Shown piece by piece: positions 24,692 through 39,600 of a DNA stretch of 64,000 bases. Origin of the DNA: Lucifuga dentata. Lineage: Eukaryota; Chordata; Actinopteri; Ophidiiformes; Bythitidae. A program made the position numbers and the translations under genes. The notes under the pieces were generated by a model that was not told the DNA's origin, did not search any database, and saw nothing but the letters and a program-made list of their open reading frames with translations. The stretch lies in assembly GCA_014773175.1 (NCBI GenBank), contig VXCM01000328.1, forward strand, positions 124,001 to 188,000, in the 5' to 3' direction. Position 1 is the first letter of the stretch; each line of letters opens with the position of its first letter.

Positions 24692-27600
24692 AGGAAGCAC
24701 ATATTGTGTGTGAATCCACCTGGATCAGTGATGCGTGGACCTCAAAAGAGACACTTTCCTTTCTCCCACACCCACAGGAAACCACATGTGTACAAAGCTA
24801 ATCTCAAGCCAGGAAAACACATATCTGTATAATCCTATTTTGCTTTGGGATATGAGCTCCAGTACAACCAAATGCATGCTACGTAACAGGGAAATGTGTA
24901 GATGGTTTTTTTTTTTTTTTTTTTGTTTTTTTGAGTTTATGATTATTTTTTCTAAAGTCATTTAAACATGTAATGTCTTAAATTTACTGCTATTGTCTGG
25001 CCTAGCAGACATTAATTATCTTACATCTGAGCATGCATTGGATCCTGCATCTTTCAGCGAATACCTGCAGGTGGATTACTGGAATGATCAATAATTGCAA
25101 CCGTTAATTATCAACTCCATGGCTTTAGATTTGCAAATGTATTTTTATGTATGTTCAATGCTTTTTTTTTTTTTTAATAAAGTTGAACCAATACTGGATA
25201 CTACAGATGTGATTTTAGTTGGTTTATTTTTGACCAGTATGGTCGTTTAAGAGTTCTGTAACGCTCTACATTTGTGGATGAGAAGTAAACCACTACACTA
25301 GGTGGTGAGATGCCCTCTGAGAAACCTCTGACAGCCATTTGCTGGGAACAGCTCCCAGAATGAGATTTGTCTGGGAATAATTGGGTTACAGAGAGACGTG
25401 GAGTGCAGGCCAAGGCTGTAACTTCATCCAGGTAGCAGCGCATGGTATCAACTGTAGCAGAGAGATCAGAAATTCATTGTCATCAGTCATATTCTCGTGA
25501 ACATGCGATGTGAGTCGGTATGAAGGAAATATGAGACTTGTACAGCTAAATTAATAGTTAAAGCCCCTCTAAATCCATCAAGGCATAACTGTTAAATCAT
25601 ATTCCACACCATGAGATGCATTAAAGTGGGTGTGGGTGTGTGATAGTATTACTGAGTCAGCCTTGTGGCATGGCTGATTGAGTTAACATATTTTGGAATA
25701 TCTTTCACACCGGCCTTGGAAGCAGATAATGTATTGAGCATGTGGACACTGAAATTGTAGCTTTATCTGACAATTTGATTGGAAAAGCCATTGTGACATT
25801 AATAATTCTTTCACACACGATCCCTGAGTCTGACGTAGAGTCTGTCCCATTCATACCAAACCGCCGTCTAAGATTACTGTTCCTCCAAGTCCCAAATCTG
25901 CAACTGGAGTTCCATAGATAGCACTGCTAGACCATACAATTATACCGTGCATAATATATATACACTCTATATTTGCTGTCTTCCGGTTCATTGTAATTCT
26001 AGAGATCTACCAAGGCAGACACTGCAGACAAAGTGGTGTAACTTTACAAGATTTCTTCAGTTGCCGTTCTTATGAAATGTTAATGAAACAACCTCCAGCC
26101 TACAATCATGTCCAGGTATTTCTGAGATTTAAGATGGCAGAATTGATTGTCTAGAGGTTTAGAGACTGACACTAATCTCTACAATAAAGCCTCTTCAAAG
26201 ACACATATCCCATTCTGTAACACTAAAAAGGAACCAGAATCACTTTCTTTAAAAGTGGTGCTGGCAATTTTACTAGATCAGACCTAGTAACATTTCCATG
26301 ACATTCCCTTCATGCTACAAGTGTGAATAATTGCAATAACATTTCCAATCACGCAATACCAGGAAGTGATGCTTTAATTTCTGCATGAACATCACAGAGC
26401 TCATTTTGGACTGGCAGATTTTCATTGAACATATCTTTTAGGAAAGATAAAATGTTGTCAGGTATCTTTGTGAGTTGCTTAGCTCGCTGAATAACATCAC
26501 CCGTGAAGAAAACAACTTGCAAAAAAAAGGAGAAACTGACTCTTGCTCACTGTTTCACAGTAAACAATCTCTTGCTTTATGTTAGTTTACATACTTCCTG
26601 TGTCACCCAGCCTTGCCTGGCAGATGCCAAATACTGTGCCTCTATCTGTTCCTGGCATGTTTGAACAGAGCTTTAATGGCACTTCGCCATAATGAGCCCT
26701 ATGTTTGAATGATAAAAAGCACCACTTTAACAGATAGGTGATGCCAGCAATTTAACAGATTCCATCTTTGAAATGGGCTTTAGAGTATAAATTACCTTTA
26801 ATAACTCTATAGCGCTGCTATACAGTTCTTACAGATTCATATGTTGATCTAAAAAGATTTGTAGTTTTTGTTTAGTAAAGGTCTTCGTGTATGTCCCTGA
26901 ATTAAATTTTGATTTTCTGAATTGGGCTTATTGTTTTCTCCTCTGTGTTTCTTTTTCAGAGCAAGGAAATAGCTTTTCAGCTCCAGGAAGACTTAATGAA
27001 GGTCCTAAATGAGCTTTACACAGTAAGTAGTGATGAGTACTTATTAACTGTTTTACTAATGCACTAATGTATTGTTCTTTACCGGATTATTGCACTTTCC
27101 TCACTAATAACTATTAAAAACACCTTGAATTTCTAAACCCTGCAGCCTAGAGATGACAGAAGCATCCTATATCCTGTATATTTTAACATCGAGAAATCAT
27201 CACATTAAAGGGGATATATTATTATTTTCCCTCATTTTTAGAGGTATAACACAGTAAAGAGCATGTGGTTAACATCCTAAAAATCACAAACCTTTGGGTT
27301 CATGTTTTTAGAAATGCATCCAGTAAGACAAACCCATCCTGAACTACCTTGACCTTTGCTTTTGATTAGTTCCATGCTTCTGTAACATAGTGACATCAAC
27401 ATGTAACACACATGGTCAAACACATCCACATAGTATGAAGCTAGTGAGCGAGTGTTTGGCCAGCATCTGCCAAATTTTGGCTGGCCGGATCAGAACAGAA
27501 CAGCTTGTTTTCACTCAGTGTGCACAGCAGCTTCAGCAAAGGAGAGCAAACGTAGATGCAAAGGTTTCACATTAAACCCCTAAATGAAAACAGGAACACG

Positions 27601-30600
27601 GGAATTAGATTTTGTTGGAAAACTGGAACTGTTTTACCATACTGCAAAATATCCTCTTCGCCTTTTAACACCTGTTATCAGCTGTGTTTTGTTCGTCGTC
27701 CTCAGATCAAAAGTGTATCAGCGAGGTTGCTGTAAAGTGGCTTCACATTTGGAGAAACACAAAATGGTAATTGCAGCACTGGCTGTGCGTAGGTTAAACT
27801 TTCTGTCAGCATGAGTAGCATTTCACCAGACCATCAAAGTTTGGACGTCCACATCTGCAGTCTGGTTTACTATAATGGTCTTTTCATCCCCTCTGTTTGA
27901 TATGCTGCTTTTCTATATGTCGTTGCCTCTGTGAATCTGTGACCTTGATGGAACAAAGTACTTACTTCATGAATCTATAGTTAATTCCACTGCTGTAATT
28001 GCTGCAATCAGTCCTGGTAGGTTACTAGCTTAGTTTGATGCCTTATGCATGTTGCACAGTTAGATGCCATGCTATTCTCGCTCACTTTATTTGTATGTAG
28101 CATATTTCCTACGCTACGTGGTTTATACCATCACTCACAGGCATAAACCACAACAAAGAGTGATCACTTATGACCTCAGGATTACTTTTCATGTGTTAAT
28201 GTAACAGTGGTTAGTCGTGTGTGTGTGTCATGTGTCATGTCGCTCCTCACTGACAATCAATAGAGTATTTTGAGCCTGGTTTGCATTCACATATTAAGTG
28301 CAGTTGGAGGAAACAACAATACCGATATTGTATTATGATCACAGCATTGGTTGTCATGGTAACCCACAGATGGAGATGTAAGCCAAAACTTATAGTATTT
28401 CCATTTAGCTAGTGCAAAGATTGCAATGAATGAGTACGCTTCCAGTTCATCCAAACACACACAACACGTGTTACTGCAAACTTGATGTGTCACTGCAGTC
28501 CACATTCTGGATTTGACCTCATTTCGCCCCTGAGGGACACACATGCACACACACACATGCACACACAAAGGGTAACTATTGCCTCAGAAAGCTGCAGTCC
28601 CCATGTAGGCCACCACCAATGTAATAACAGGTCTGGTCCATCTCTAAATACGTCCCTGTAAAAAGAGCAGCAAAGTAAACACAGCAGCGGCAGACTGCAG
28701 ACCAGTAAGTGAGGGGTGCCGGGACCGAGGTCAGCCTCCCATCTCTCCACCGGTTCCAGTTCAGCCAAATCCCACCAAAGCAGCAGGCTCAAAACAAATA
28801 GGGTTTTGCTATGTTGTTCCATTCGTACAGAAATAAATCATGTTGGTGGAGAGATGTTTAGATTTGGTGACGGGTGAGCCTGTATTTTTCCTTAACGTGA
28901 GGTTTTGTGCAGACTGGCGTGTTGCATACAGGTTATGGAACTGTTATTTTCTGGAGTTGGTTCGGTTTAGGTTAAACTGCTGGTGCTTTATTGTTGCTTT
29001 CTGCAGGTTGAATATGTTTTTGACTCATTTGAGTAATGTTAGCTTCATACAAGATAGTTCATTGTCCTTTAAAGGACCATACTGGTGGCTTTGCATGTTT
29101 GAGTGCAATATCTACACCCGCATACATGTTACATTACTGACAACCATTTGCCAAAGCATACTTGTACTACTACTGCTACTTCTATACTATACTACTACTA
29201 CTCAGCTGCTCCAAGTGGCAGTGAAACCTACTTTACAGTAACTATAAAAAAAACACTCATGTTTACTAGCTCAGGGTCCTGTGACTGCTTTTTATCAAAG
29301 GACACTGTGGGAACAAGTGAGATGAAACTTGTAACATTCGTTGGAAAATCCGCTGCTCACTTTCTGCTGTTTTATATGTTAGTCTCAAACTTCCTGCATC
29401 TGTTCATATCTGACACCAGAGTTCCTTTTAGGCAAATAACATGGAGCATTCAGCCAGTGGAGGATGACAGACCATTCTCTATTGCACCCTTATATGTGTT
29501 TCTGTTACCTGTGATTCAATGTGTGTGTCATGGATTTTGCTGCAGTATTTGTCCCACAACCACTGATTCATCTGCGCTGTCCTTAGAGCTCCCAGATGTG
29601 TATTTGTGTAATAATCTTGGAATAAGTTTTATAAGCGCTTGTGGCTCTTGACCCTTGAAGAACTCATTCTTTGTGTTTTGTGGTTTACCTGCTACTAAGC
29701 GATGGATTTATGGAGGTATGAGTAATGCAAATTCCGCCCCAGGAAGTTGCTCTAATCAGCAGTTCACCATCAAGGTAATAAATTCCCCCCATGCTTGAGC
29801 TTAATGACCATCGAGTCATGACACAAAAGGTTGAAAGGTCCAACACCGTGTCCACATACACCATTCTAGACTTCACAGTTGCATTAGAGCGCATACTTCC
29901 ATCAAATAAGCCTACTGCCGGTCAAGGGCAACGGCAGGAGCATTAACCTAACGCACATGTCTTTTGACAGGGGGGGGAAACAGAATACCCGAAGAAAACT
30001 GACATAAACAGAGGGGAGAGCATGAAAACTCCACACAGAAAGGACCAGAACTGGCGTAAATCTTCAAACCTATGACCACCGTTCCACCATGACAGAAAAT
30101 AATAGGACTTACTAGATGTTTATTTTTTTTATGTATTTGGATCTAGAGCAAGTATCTATAGATAGTTCATCGTGGGATAAATATGACTAAGATTGGTGTA
30201 TGACATTTGAATAAATTGACAAAAATATCAAAAAACACCCTGTCTCTCAATGTTAAAAATAATCATGAAAAAAAAATTCCACAGCATCTGGACTGGCTCT
30301 GAAAAGTAACAGGTTCTTCTTTACACTTTACCCCACCCTTTTATGACATTTTGTCAAAATTGGTTCATAACTTTGTGAGTTATCCTGCTAATAAACCAAC
30401 AAACTGCAGGGAAACAGATGCAAACATTTTGGCTGAGCTAGTATTTGTACTGTATGTCTTTATGAAGTATACAATAGAAATTAAACAAAAATAAATATAT
30501 CAACTGAGAGAGCCAGTGAGGTGCAATGCAGAAATACTCCCTACGATGTTTTCAAGCTCAACAATTTAATTACAGAATTAAAAGCATTTTAGCGTTCAAT

Positions 30601-33600
30601 ACCCAGTCTGTCTTTGGCATGGACCTGTTATGACCATACTTCCTCTTCAGAAAATGGAGCAGATCTCTAATGCCACCCATGTAAAAATGATTTGAAACAT
30701 TTATTTTGTTTTGGAAATGTGGTCTTAATTCCCATGGATCGCTTGTATGGACTTCAAAGACAAACCCACAAGGCTGCATCTGTGCTCGTGGTAGGAATCG
30801 CTCGCCATATGAAGACGTTTAGAAATGTTTCTTTGCCCTAGTCAGAAGCTGAGTCGTCCCTCATGCCTGAGACCGAGCAGTCAGCTTCCCTCTTCGTACC
30901 ATCAAAACACACTGCAAACTTAAAATGTAATCCTCGACTCTATTTTTCGTATCAAACTCAGAAGAATGAAAGCACCATGTTACATTTAGTTGCAGTGATT
31001 TATGGTTTTGTGGTCGTATGAAAATCTCATATAATAAAGCTGGAGACAATCTGCCTTTGGTTTGTGGTTTAGAGGAAAAAGAACTGACTATGAGATGAGT
31101 TAAATCGATTTCTGATGAGTGGGAGGGTCAAAGGACGGAACCCTTCATTGTGGGTAAAAAACTATGAAGAAAAATAATTTTGACCCTTGACCCCTGACTT
31201 TTGTCTACAATACAGTTCCAGGATACGGCTTTTCATGCCAATCATAGATATGAAATAATAAAGACAGGACTTAGAGGTTGATTTTTCTCAAGCTCAAGAA
31301 TCGCTTTTGTGTGTCCTCAGGTAATGAAGACCTACCACATGTACCACTCAGAGAGCATCAGCGCAGAGAGCAAGCTGAAGGAGGCTGAGAAGCAGGAGGA
31401 GAAGCAGATCGGCAGGGGAGATCTTCAGGTCTTCAGCATCCGAATGGAGGATCGACACCAGAGGCGCAGCTCTGTCAAGAAGATTGAGAAGATGAAAGAG
31501 AAGGTAGAATGCTCAGAGATCCAAATATCCAAAACTGTTTTAATCCAATTTAAAGGAGAATACCTGTGATTTTGCATGTTTAAGCCCAATAAATATAACT
31601 TGCATACACGTTACATTACTGCCGACCATTTTCGAAAATATGCTGCTGGAGTGGCATGTTTTAGATCTTCTTTTTTTTTTTTTTTNTTTTTTTTTTTTTT
31701 ACCCTCCAGACTGCCATTGGTTTCAGTTCATTCCAGTATGCAAAAAAATCAATTTGTAGAGACTTGAAACATGCTTGAAGTAGGTCATCCATCACAGAAA
31801 ACCAAATGTCGGTCTTATTTTTTTGTCAAAGTTACTGATTTCACCGGTCCAACACAGAGCTGCACAGAAGAAAATGTGCAGTATATCTCCACCAGGGAAT
31901 ATAGTCCCTGGAGAAGACAGCTTTTACTGAGAAATTAAAAATGACTGTGCTTTCTACATTTGGACATAGGTGTCAGCAGGTGAATCATTGAAATTTAAGG
32001 TGGGTTTGTCACCTGAGTACTTGATTTTGAAAGACTCAAGGATTTGGCAAAATAACAGGAAAACTAAAATATTTCATGTTTAAGAAAATGGTTGTCAATA
32101 ACATAACGTGTATGTGGGTCATATTTATTGGGCTCTTAAACTTGCAAAATCACTAGGATGGTCCTTTAAGGCAGCCTAAACCATCAGTTACTAGTCATAC
32201 CATCCACAGTTCCACGAGGCATTTTCTCGAACGCTCCAGCACAACAAACTCTCAGATTCCACATTACGAAAAACCTTATAAGATTTTGTGCACAACACAT
32301 CAAAAACATCTTCGTCATCGATATCATCTGGAGACGAACCTGCACCATCTTGACCACAGCACAGTGCTGTTCCAAAGTCCCGCCAACCGACAGGATGAAA
32401 AGCACGCTATGGGAGCTGTCACAGCCAAACCAGCAGGCTTTGTAGTTCCACAACGGGCCTGTTTTCTGTTACGTCTCCGTGACAGTTGATTACACGGCCA
32501 CGGAAATGGCATTTTTTTTCACACCGCTGCTCTTCCTGGCCAGCATTTGGGAAGTGTTATAATATGGAGGATTTTTCTTTTTTTTTTTTTTTTNTTTTTT
32601 TTTTTTTTTGAGTGTGGGTGTGAGTCAGAGCCCTCTGGTCAGTGGATGGTGACTAACAGCCTTCTGGTTGTCTGGTTGGGAGGAAGTGTAGGATAAAGAC
32701 AGATGGTTCAGAGGTGTCCCGGTTGATCGGAAATGCAGAAGCTGTTTTTAGTTTTCTTTTCTTCCTTTTAGCTATTATAAGCTATTTCATCTCTCATGTT
32801 GTGTTGATTATTAAACTGCTGTTTGCTGATAATCCAGGCAGAGACATGAAAGCACAACCACTTGTCAAAAAAAAAAAAAAAAAANAAGCAAATCCTGACT
32901 CATTAAATTCACCCTCTCCCGCTTGCTCGGCTGTTTGTTTCTCTTTCTTTCTTCTAACTTTCTCATCAGCGTCAAGCCAAGTACTCAGAGAACAAGCTGA
33001 AGTCGATCAAAGCGCGGAATGAGTACCTCCTGACACTGGAAGCGACAAACTCCTCCGTTTTCAAATACTACATCCATGACTTGTCAGACTTAATCGACGT
33101 GAGTATGAGATCTGGCTTGTTTTTCTGTAATGAGAAGACGATATGTTTTGTTTTGCTGCGAACAATATGATCTCTCTTCTCTATTCCCTCCCTCCTCATC
33201 GCTAATCTGTTGTTAACTTGCTTTACTGCCTCCCCTGCTTCATTCCCAGAGATGTGATGGAAATATAAACCTCACCTCACCTCACGCAATGCCAAGACAC
33301 ACTTTCCAAACATATCTCCGAATTTTTATTATGTTTCTTTTTGCAAAGATCCATTGCTGTTCAGGGGTATTTTCACAGCCCTCTGGAGGAGATTTAAAGT
33401 CATAATGGAAGCAGAGAATGATGAGTTTAGCAGCGGAGTCTGATATAAGAGAGATGTTAGGACAGCAGACTGTGGAATGGAAATTATAGTTTGGAGCAGA
33501 ATTAAAGCCAAGCAGCTTATTAACTTTTGTCATGAAAAACTATTCTTTCCTCCTTCTTTTCTCTGCATGTCATTATCAAAGACATATTATATTCCATCCT

Positions 33601-36600
33601 GCTGTTTGCTTCTGACGGTATGTCACAATTTGGAAAATTTTCCACATCTCTCAGGCCATTTTTAGCCAGATCATCTGAATGGAGAGTGGGAGTGGCAGCG
33701 TCCTTGAAATCTTTTTTTTTTTTTTTTTTTNTTTTTTTTTTTTTTTTTTGTCATTTGTTATGTATCATCATCCATTCACTCAGAAGTCAGGCCTCTTTAG
33801 TTTGCTTTGCCAGCAGATTGTTTTATTTGACCTGCTGCACCCAGACCATTAAACATGAACTTATTTATAACATAGCCTACTTTGATTTATATTTTTGGTA
33901 AAAGAATAAATACACTCTACCATTTTTCTCTGCCGTTTCTAGGGAAACAGGCGCATGTTAGATGTTTTGGAGATAAAGTCAGAGAGGCCAGACTGAGATG
34001 GTTTGGACATGTACAGAGGAGGGATAGTGAACATATCGGTAGAAGGATGCTGAGGTTGGAACTGCCAGGCAGGAGGCCTAGAGGAAGACCAAAGAGGAGA
34101 TTTATGGATGTAGTGAAAGAGGACATGAAGTTAGTTGGTGTGAGAGAAGAGGAGGCAGAGGATAGGGTTAGATGGAGGCAGATGATTCGCTGTGGTGAAC
34201 CCTGAAGGGAAAGCCGAAAGGAGAAGAAGAAGTTTCTAGGGAAACAGGCGAAGGCTTGAGTTTTTAGTGAGGATGCAGGGTTTTATATTCCAGACAGGAC
34301 TGAATGCAACCTCTTCACAGAGCCATGCTGTGCGATGAAATTACCCTTCTCCCCACTTTGCTCACAAGCCTTCACATCTCACTAGGCTGTGTGGGGATGT
34401 GCTCTGTGTGAGTGTGAGTTGTATGTGCAGGCTCACACACATTTGTTGTTGACGGTGACTTTTTATAGCTAAAATAAAGTGTACAAGCTGGCAGGGGGGG
34501 GGGNGGGCCTGTAAGGTGTGTTTGTCTGTCACTTAGATGTCTTTCCACGTCCTGTGGGTGTCTGTATTTGTGGTTGTGTAGCGCGGGTGTGTATGTGTGC
34601 TCCCTCCCAGAAGAGAACTCGGCCAACGTTCTAGTTATTAAAAATCGGTGTTAGATCCGGGAGGTAACATTCAGCTTGTGTAACTCAGAGGCAACACTGC
34701 TGGCTCAGAAAGTACTAAAATATTACTGAAAGTCATGTTTTAGAAGTGGAACGTGTGTATTAAAATTTCTAGGATCAGCCCTTATTTAGCTTTTTTTTTT
34801 TTTTTTTTTTGACACGATTACTCAAGACTGCAGGAAAATTTCTAGTCATGTCTAATTTTTCTACAAGTCATCAGCATTGCCTGTTATTTCTACCCAGTGC
34901 TGTGATTTGGGGTACCACGCCAGTCTGAATCGGGCCTTGCGGACGTATCTGTCAGCTGAATACAACCTTGAGACGTCACGCCACGAGGGTCTTGACATTA
35001 TTGAAAATGCCGTGGACAGTCTGGACCCACGAAGTGACCGGCAGAGGTTTATGGAGATGTACCCCACAGCCTTCTGCCCGCCGTCAAGATTCGACTTCCA
35101 ACCTCACATGGGAGACGAGGTACTCAGATTACAATAACAGCTTCGTTGAACTGTATTAAGAGAAAAATCGAAATAAGTAATAAACACTGGGTTTTTTATT
35201 TTTTGAGTGTTTCGGTTCACAGGCATCTGAGTGGATATTGTGGGTTCACTGAAAATGGAAGTGAATTCAAACTTATTTAAAAGTGTTAGACTATGAGGTT
35301 TGATTTCTAGTGGCTTAATTGCATCGTTTTACGGCATCTAGGCTGCCGGATCAGGTTTTATAGGGCACTGCAAATGACAAATCATGTGTTATTCCTCACC
35401 ATGCAACCAAGTAAGAGAGTTTTACCATTTGGCTGGTTTTGCAACTGTGATATCACTTCTGTTTACTAGCTGCTCCGACTGCATTCAAATTAAAGTTGGT
35501 GAAAATCGCCATGGTTCACTCTGCTTTTCAGTAGAAACTCGGATGACTGCGTCCTATTTAAACTAAAGCTTACACGGCATTCTTGTTTATCGGTGTCTTG
35601 CTTCCAGATGTGTCAGATCTCGGTGCAGCCGCCGGTGAACGGAGAGCTCATACTTCGATTCCAGCAGCTGCAGTCTCGCCTTGCTACTCTGAAGATCGAG
35701 AACGAGGAGGTAAAATCATTTAGATGCATTATCCGCACTCACCAGGTATTTGGGGTACAGGAAGCTGAGAAACTGCCGTATTTGCCTCTGCTCCAGTTTT
35801 ATGTTGGTGTTGGAAAGCTAACTTTAGCCAGAAGTCATTCAAGGTGAGAAAGAACACTGACTGATTATCTCTGAATAATCAAAGGTTTTGTTGTATATAC
35901 ACACTACACACAGACACACACATCCAAACACTATTTCCCTGTCTCTCATGCCCTGCAGGTAGCCATCAAACCCTCTCTGTGAAGCCTCAGCTTTTGCTCC
36001 CACTGGTAGATTTTACCATCTCTCTTATATTTGTACATCATGTCCTGTGTTGCTCTGTTTTGACATTGGAGATGCATTTTTTTTTTTTTTGCTTCCCAGT
36101 CTGTCTTTTAATCTTTCTGCTCCACACTTGAATGACTCACAGTTTAAAAATAAAACAGACAATGGAAAGGAAGGGGTGCCACTGCTACAGCCCATTACCA
36201 TTATTTATTTAACAAGAAGTCAGCCAAATTTCAGAAGCCATGTGTGAAAAATTAGTACATTCTTACTCTTCCATAGGGATCACAAAGGTAATTAGAGGCC
36301 AGGTGCTGCTAATCAAAGACACGTTATTAGTTGATCATCAGCAAGTGTGGCCACCTCTATAAAAGCAGACGTTTTGGCTGGTCTGGAGTATGCATGTGTG
36401 TATTAACACATTGCAAAGAAGGAAAAACATCTGCAGTGAACTCAGCAGCAATTGTTGCTGCTCATCAATCTGAGAAGGGTTATAAGGCCGTTTCCAAGCA
36501 ATTTGAAATTCATCAATCTGCAGTGAGAAGGAATATTCACAAAATATTCCTTATGGAAAATATTCAAGACAACTGCTAGTCTTCAGAGGAGTAGACGTGC

Positions 36601-39600
36601 CAGCACGTTCACCTTAAGGACAGACCATGTAATGCTAGGAAGAATTGCAGAGAATCCAAGAGCTGCATCTATCCATCTACAGGTTCAGCTAGCATGTTAA
36701 ATATTGTGGCTTGTGACTGTACATCAGAAAAAGACTGAACAAGTGTGGTTTTCATGGAACAGCGAGGAGAAAGCTTCTCTCCAAAAACCAACAAATCACC
36801 ATGGCACCTGGGTTTGCAAAGCAACCCAGGTGCCATCACCCAGGTTGCATCTGAATAAATTACAAGATGTCTGGAACAATATCCTTTGGACAGACAAACA
36901 CAGATAAAATACCAGAAATACCTCATATCAACATGATGCTCTGGGTTGGAGGGTGGTTTTTGACTTGTTTTCAGCCGTTGGATGATTGTGAACTCTTTCA
37001 AACTGCTAAATCTTAGTTGAAACTTGATCAAACAACAGCAAAGTGAACCCAAGCACACCAACATCTGCAACGGAATGGCTTAAAATAAAACAATTAAGGT
37101 GTTGCAATGCCTAAGTCCAAACCTCAACCTGATTCAGATGCAGTAGCAGGACTTTAAGAGAGCCGTGCATAAATGAATGTCTTCAAACATCAATGAACTC
37201 AAGCAATGCTGTAAAGCAGTGTGGACCACAATTCCTCCAAAACAATCTGAGGAACTGATAAGGTTTGCAAAGGTGTTGACAGTATGACCTAAATATTATC
37301 AAAAGGTATCTGAAGTGAAATATACTGAATAGACACCAGTAAAGATAATGAATAAGGATGTTTTGGGGCTTATTTGATTGTACCGATGACAGTTGGTGTG
37401 AGTGCTGCCATTGGGCACACAAATATGTGTGTGTGTGTGCGTGTGTGTGCGATGAAAAAGCTCAGTGCTTCATGTCCTGGCCGCCTCTCTGAAGCGGATG
37501 TCCTGGTGGGTCAGAATTGGAGGGCGCTGCTGCCTTGTGTTAGGATCAGCAGATGGCTTCTCTTCCTGGGCACAGCGTGTCGGTTAAATCCTTGACAAAT
37601 GAACTTTCAAAGCGATGTGACCTACAAGCATGACTGTAAAACGTTCAATAACGCAAGAGAGTCTGTCCTCATCTGGGCAGGAAAAGCTGCAGGGCAGTGT
37701 TTAATAGAAATGCAGCTGTTTCCTCAAAGCGCTTTGCCTTGAATGAAATTGTAAAGAAAACATTGCTGAATAATTAACTCTGCATTAGTGGGTGGGGTCA
37801 GAGTTTGAGGAAGGATGATGACAATGAAGAGGAATATAACAAATATATAACCAAATATAACCAAAAGATACTACTGGAGCGGTAAATTTTGAAGCAAATT
37901 TGAACATTTTATTTTGAAAGATTAGGGGATTTGGCAAAATAGCAAGAAAACTAAAATCTGATTTTATGCTTTGGAAATTGGTTGTCAGTAACTGAACGTG
38001 TATGTGGGTTGTATTGATTTGGCCCAAACTTGCAAAATCACCACTATGGTATGTTAAGTCAAGGGTCTTGATGCTTTTAAAAAAAAATAAACAGAAAGTT
38101 TCCACTATCCCGGGGACTTAACCAAGTCTGATGCTGCAGGGACTAATGGGCTCACCCTCCGAGTCTCTCTGAGAGCTCAGTTGTAATTGAGCCCAAAAGT
38201 GAACGCTGTAACTAGTGGTCTACTGAATAATGGATAAACTCAACAGCTTTTTCTCTGGGAGCAATTCTCTCGTATGCATGGGTCCTGTCTTCATGATGAC
38301 AGCTGGACCTCTTGCCTCCCCAGGCCACCCGTGATTACGCTGCCAGGGGCAGAGAAAGAGACCAAACCCACTCAGTATATGTAACTAACTTAACTAACTA
38401 TGTCATTATAAGTTACCTATTTGGAAACCTGTAAAACGACAGGATTCAGTACTGACCCACCAATGCGGAGACCTGGGTGGTATCTCCAGCTTGGTTGTCA
38501 CAATGGACACAATTAGTCATGTTCACAGGTGGGAAGCTGGCAGAAGGTTTGTTGTCGCTGCACTCATGACTCGGTCAGTCAGGCTGTCTGCACAGAGACA
38601 CGCAGGATCTGGGGGAAAAGCAGGAACCTTCCATGCATTATGTCCTCTGGTGAAGCTCAACCCCTCCAGGTGACAAGAAGTGGGCACCACAGACAGACCG
38701 TGGAGTGACCAGTGACTGATAAAGGACCATACCACCCATTTTGCAAGTTTGAGCCTAATATATTCAATTTTCATACACATAAGGTTACTAACAATCATTT
38801 CCAAAAGGATAAAACCGTATTTCAGCTTTTCTGATATTTTGCAAAATCTCTTAATCTTTAAAAATCAAATATTCAAGCAATACACCCACCGTAAAAATCG
38901 ATATTTCACCTGCTAATATTTACGCAGCCTTATGAAGTCATGGTTGTTTAAATTTTTTGATAAATGCAGGTTTTCTTTTGGGACTATATTCCCCGGTGGA
39001 GACATTCTGTGCTTTTTACTGAGCTTAAATGCTAAAATTATGAAACTTCCAAAAAACCTGAATACACGTGTTGTTCACGATGATGGATTACCTATCCCAA
39101 GAACGTTTCAAGTATAAAGTTGATTTTAATAGTGTACCAGAATGAACTGGAAGATAGGAAAAAAAAATTAACTCACCGTTCCACCTTACATGTATGAAAA
39201 TTGAATATATTAGGCCCAAACGTGCAAAATGGGTGGCATGGTCCTTTAAAAGCACATGAGAATTGAACATTTGAGAAATTAAAAAAGGACAACAATACTA
39301 CAGTGTTGCAACTACAATTTAAGAAAACCACCTCTTTGATCACCAAATGATAATTCCAGACACTGCTGTCACAAGAGGATGATGTTTCTTTGAATCCCTT
39401 ATTTCCTTTTCCTGTTCTAACCTGCAGTGTGTTGTTCTTCATAATTAGATGAATCACACTGTAACTACATTCATATTATGTGCAGAGCAGGTTTGGCGGC
39501 ACTGTAATCCATCACAGAAACACACGGAGAAAGAGTTTCTGCTTGGCTGAAGTCCACCTTGTTATTCAGGTATTTTTCTTTTCAAGGTCAAATGAGTGAC

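Larger units (their letters stand above)
18529..26959 (+). other. srgap1: srgap1 intron 3
   Basis: 8.4 kb. It contains two inverted-repeat elements in opposite orientation (18643-19236 and 20556-21125), a duplicated block around an N (21260-21384), a truncated retroelement (23929-24174), a (GT)n tract (24653-24690) and a T-rich run near 24906-24932. The parts 21400-23920 and 24940-26959 hold no feature I can support. Confidence 0.75.
27023..31320 (+). other. srgap1: srgap1 intron 4
   Basis: 4.3 kb. It contains a second-family inverted-repeat element (27205-27587), a solo terminal repeat of the first family (29068-29161) and a decayed SINE-like stretch (about 29932-30086). I see nothing else from 27600 to 29060 or from 30100 to 31320. 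Confidence 0.75.

Noticed and set aside
28490..28822. 110-codon minus-strand frame as a possible antisense gene
   Set aside because: It includes a TG-repeat-derived run of Cys/Val and has no recognisable domain or splice context.
29103..29651. Long open frame of 182 codons
   Set aside because: It starts inside a mobile-element terminal repeat, is low in family-like motifs and sits in an intron. It has no recognisable domain, so it is most likely chance.
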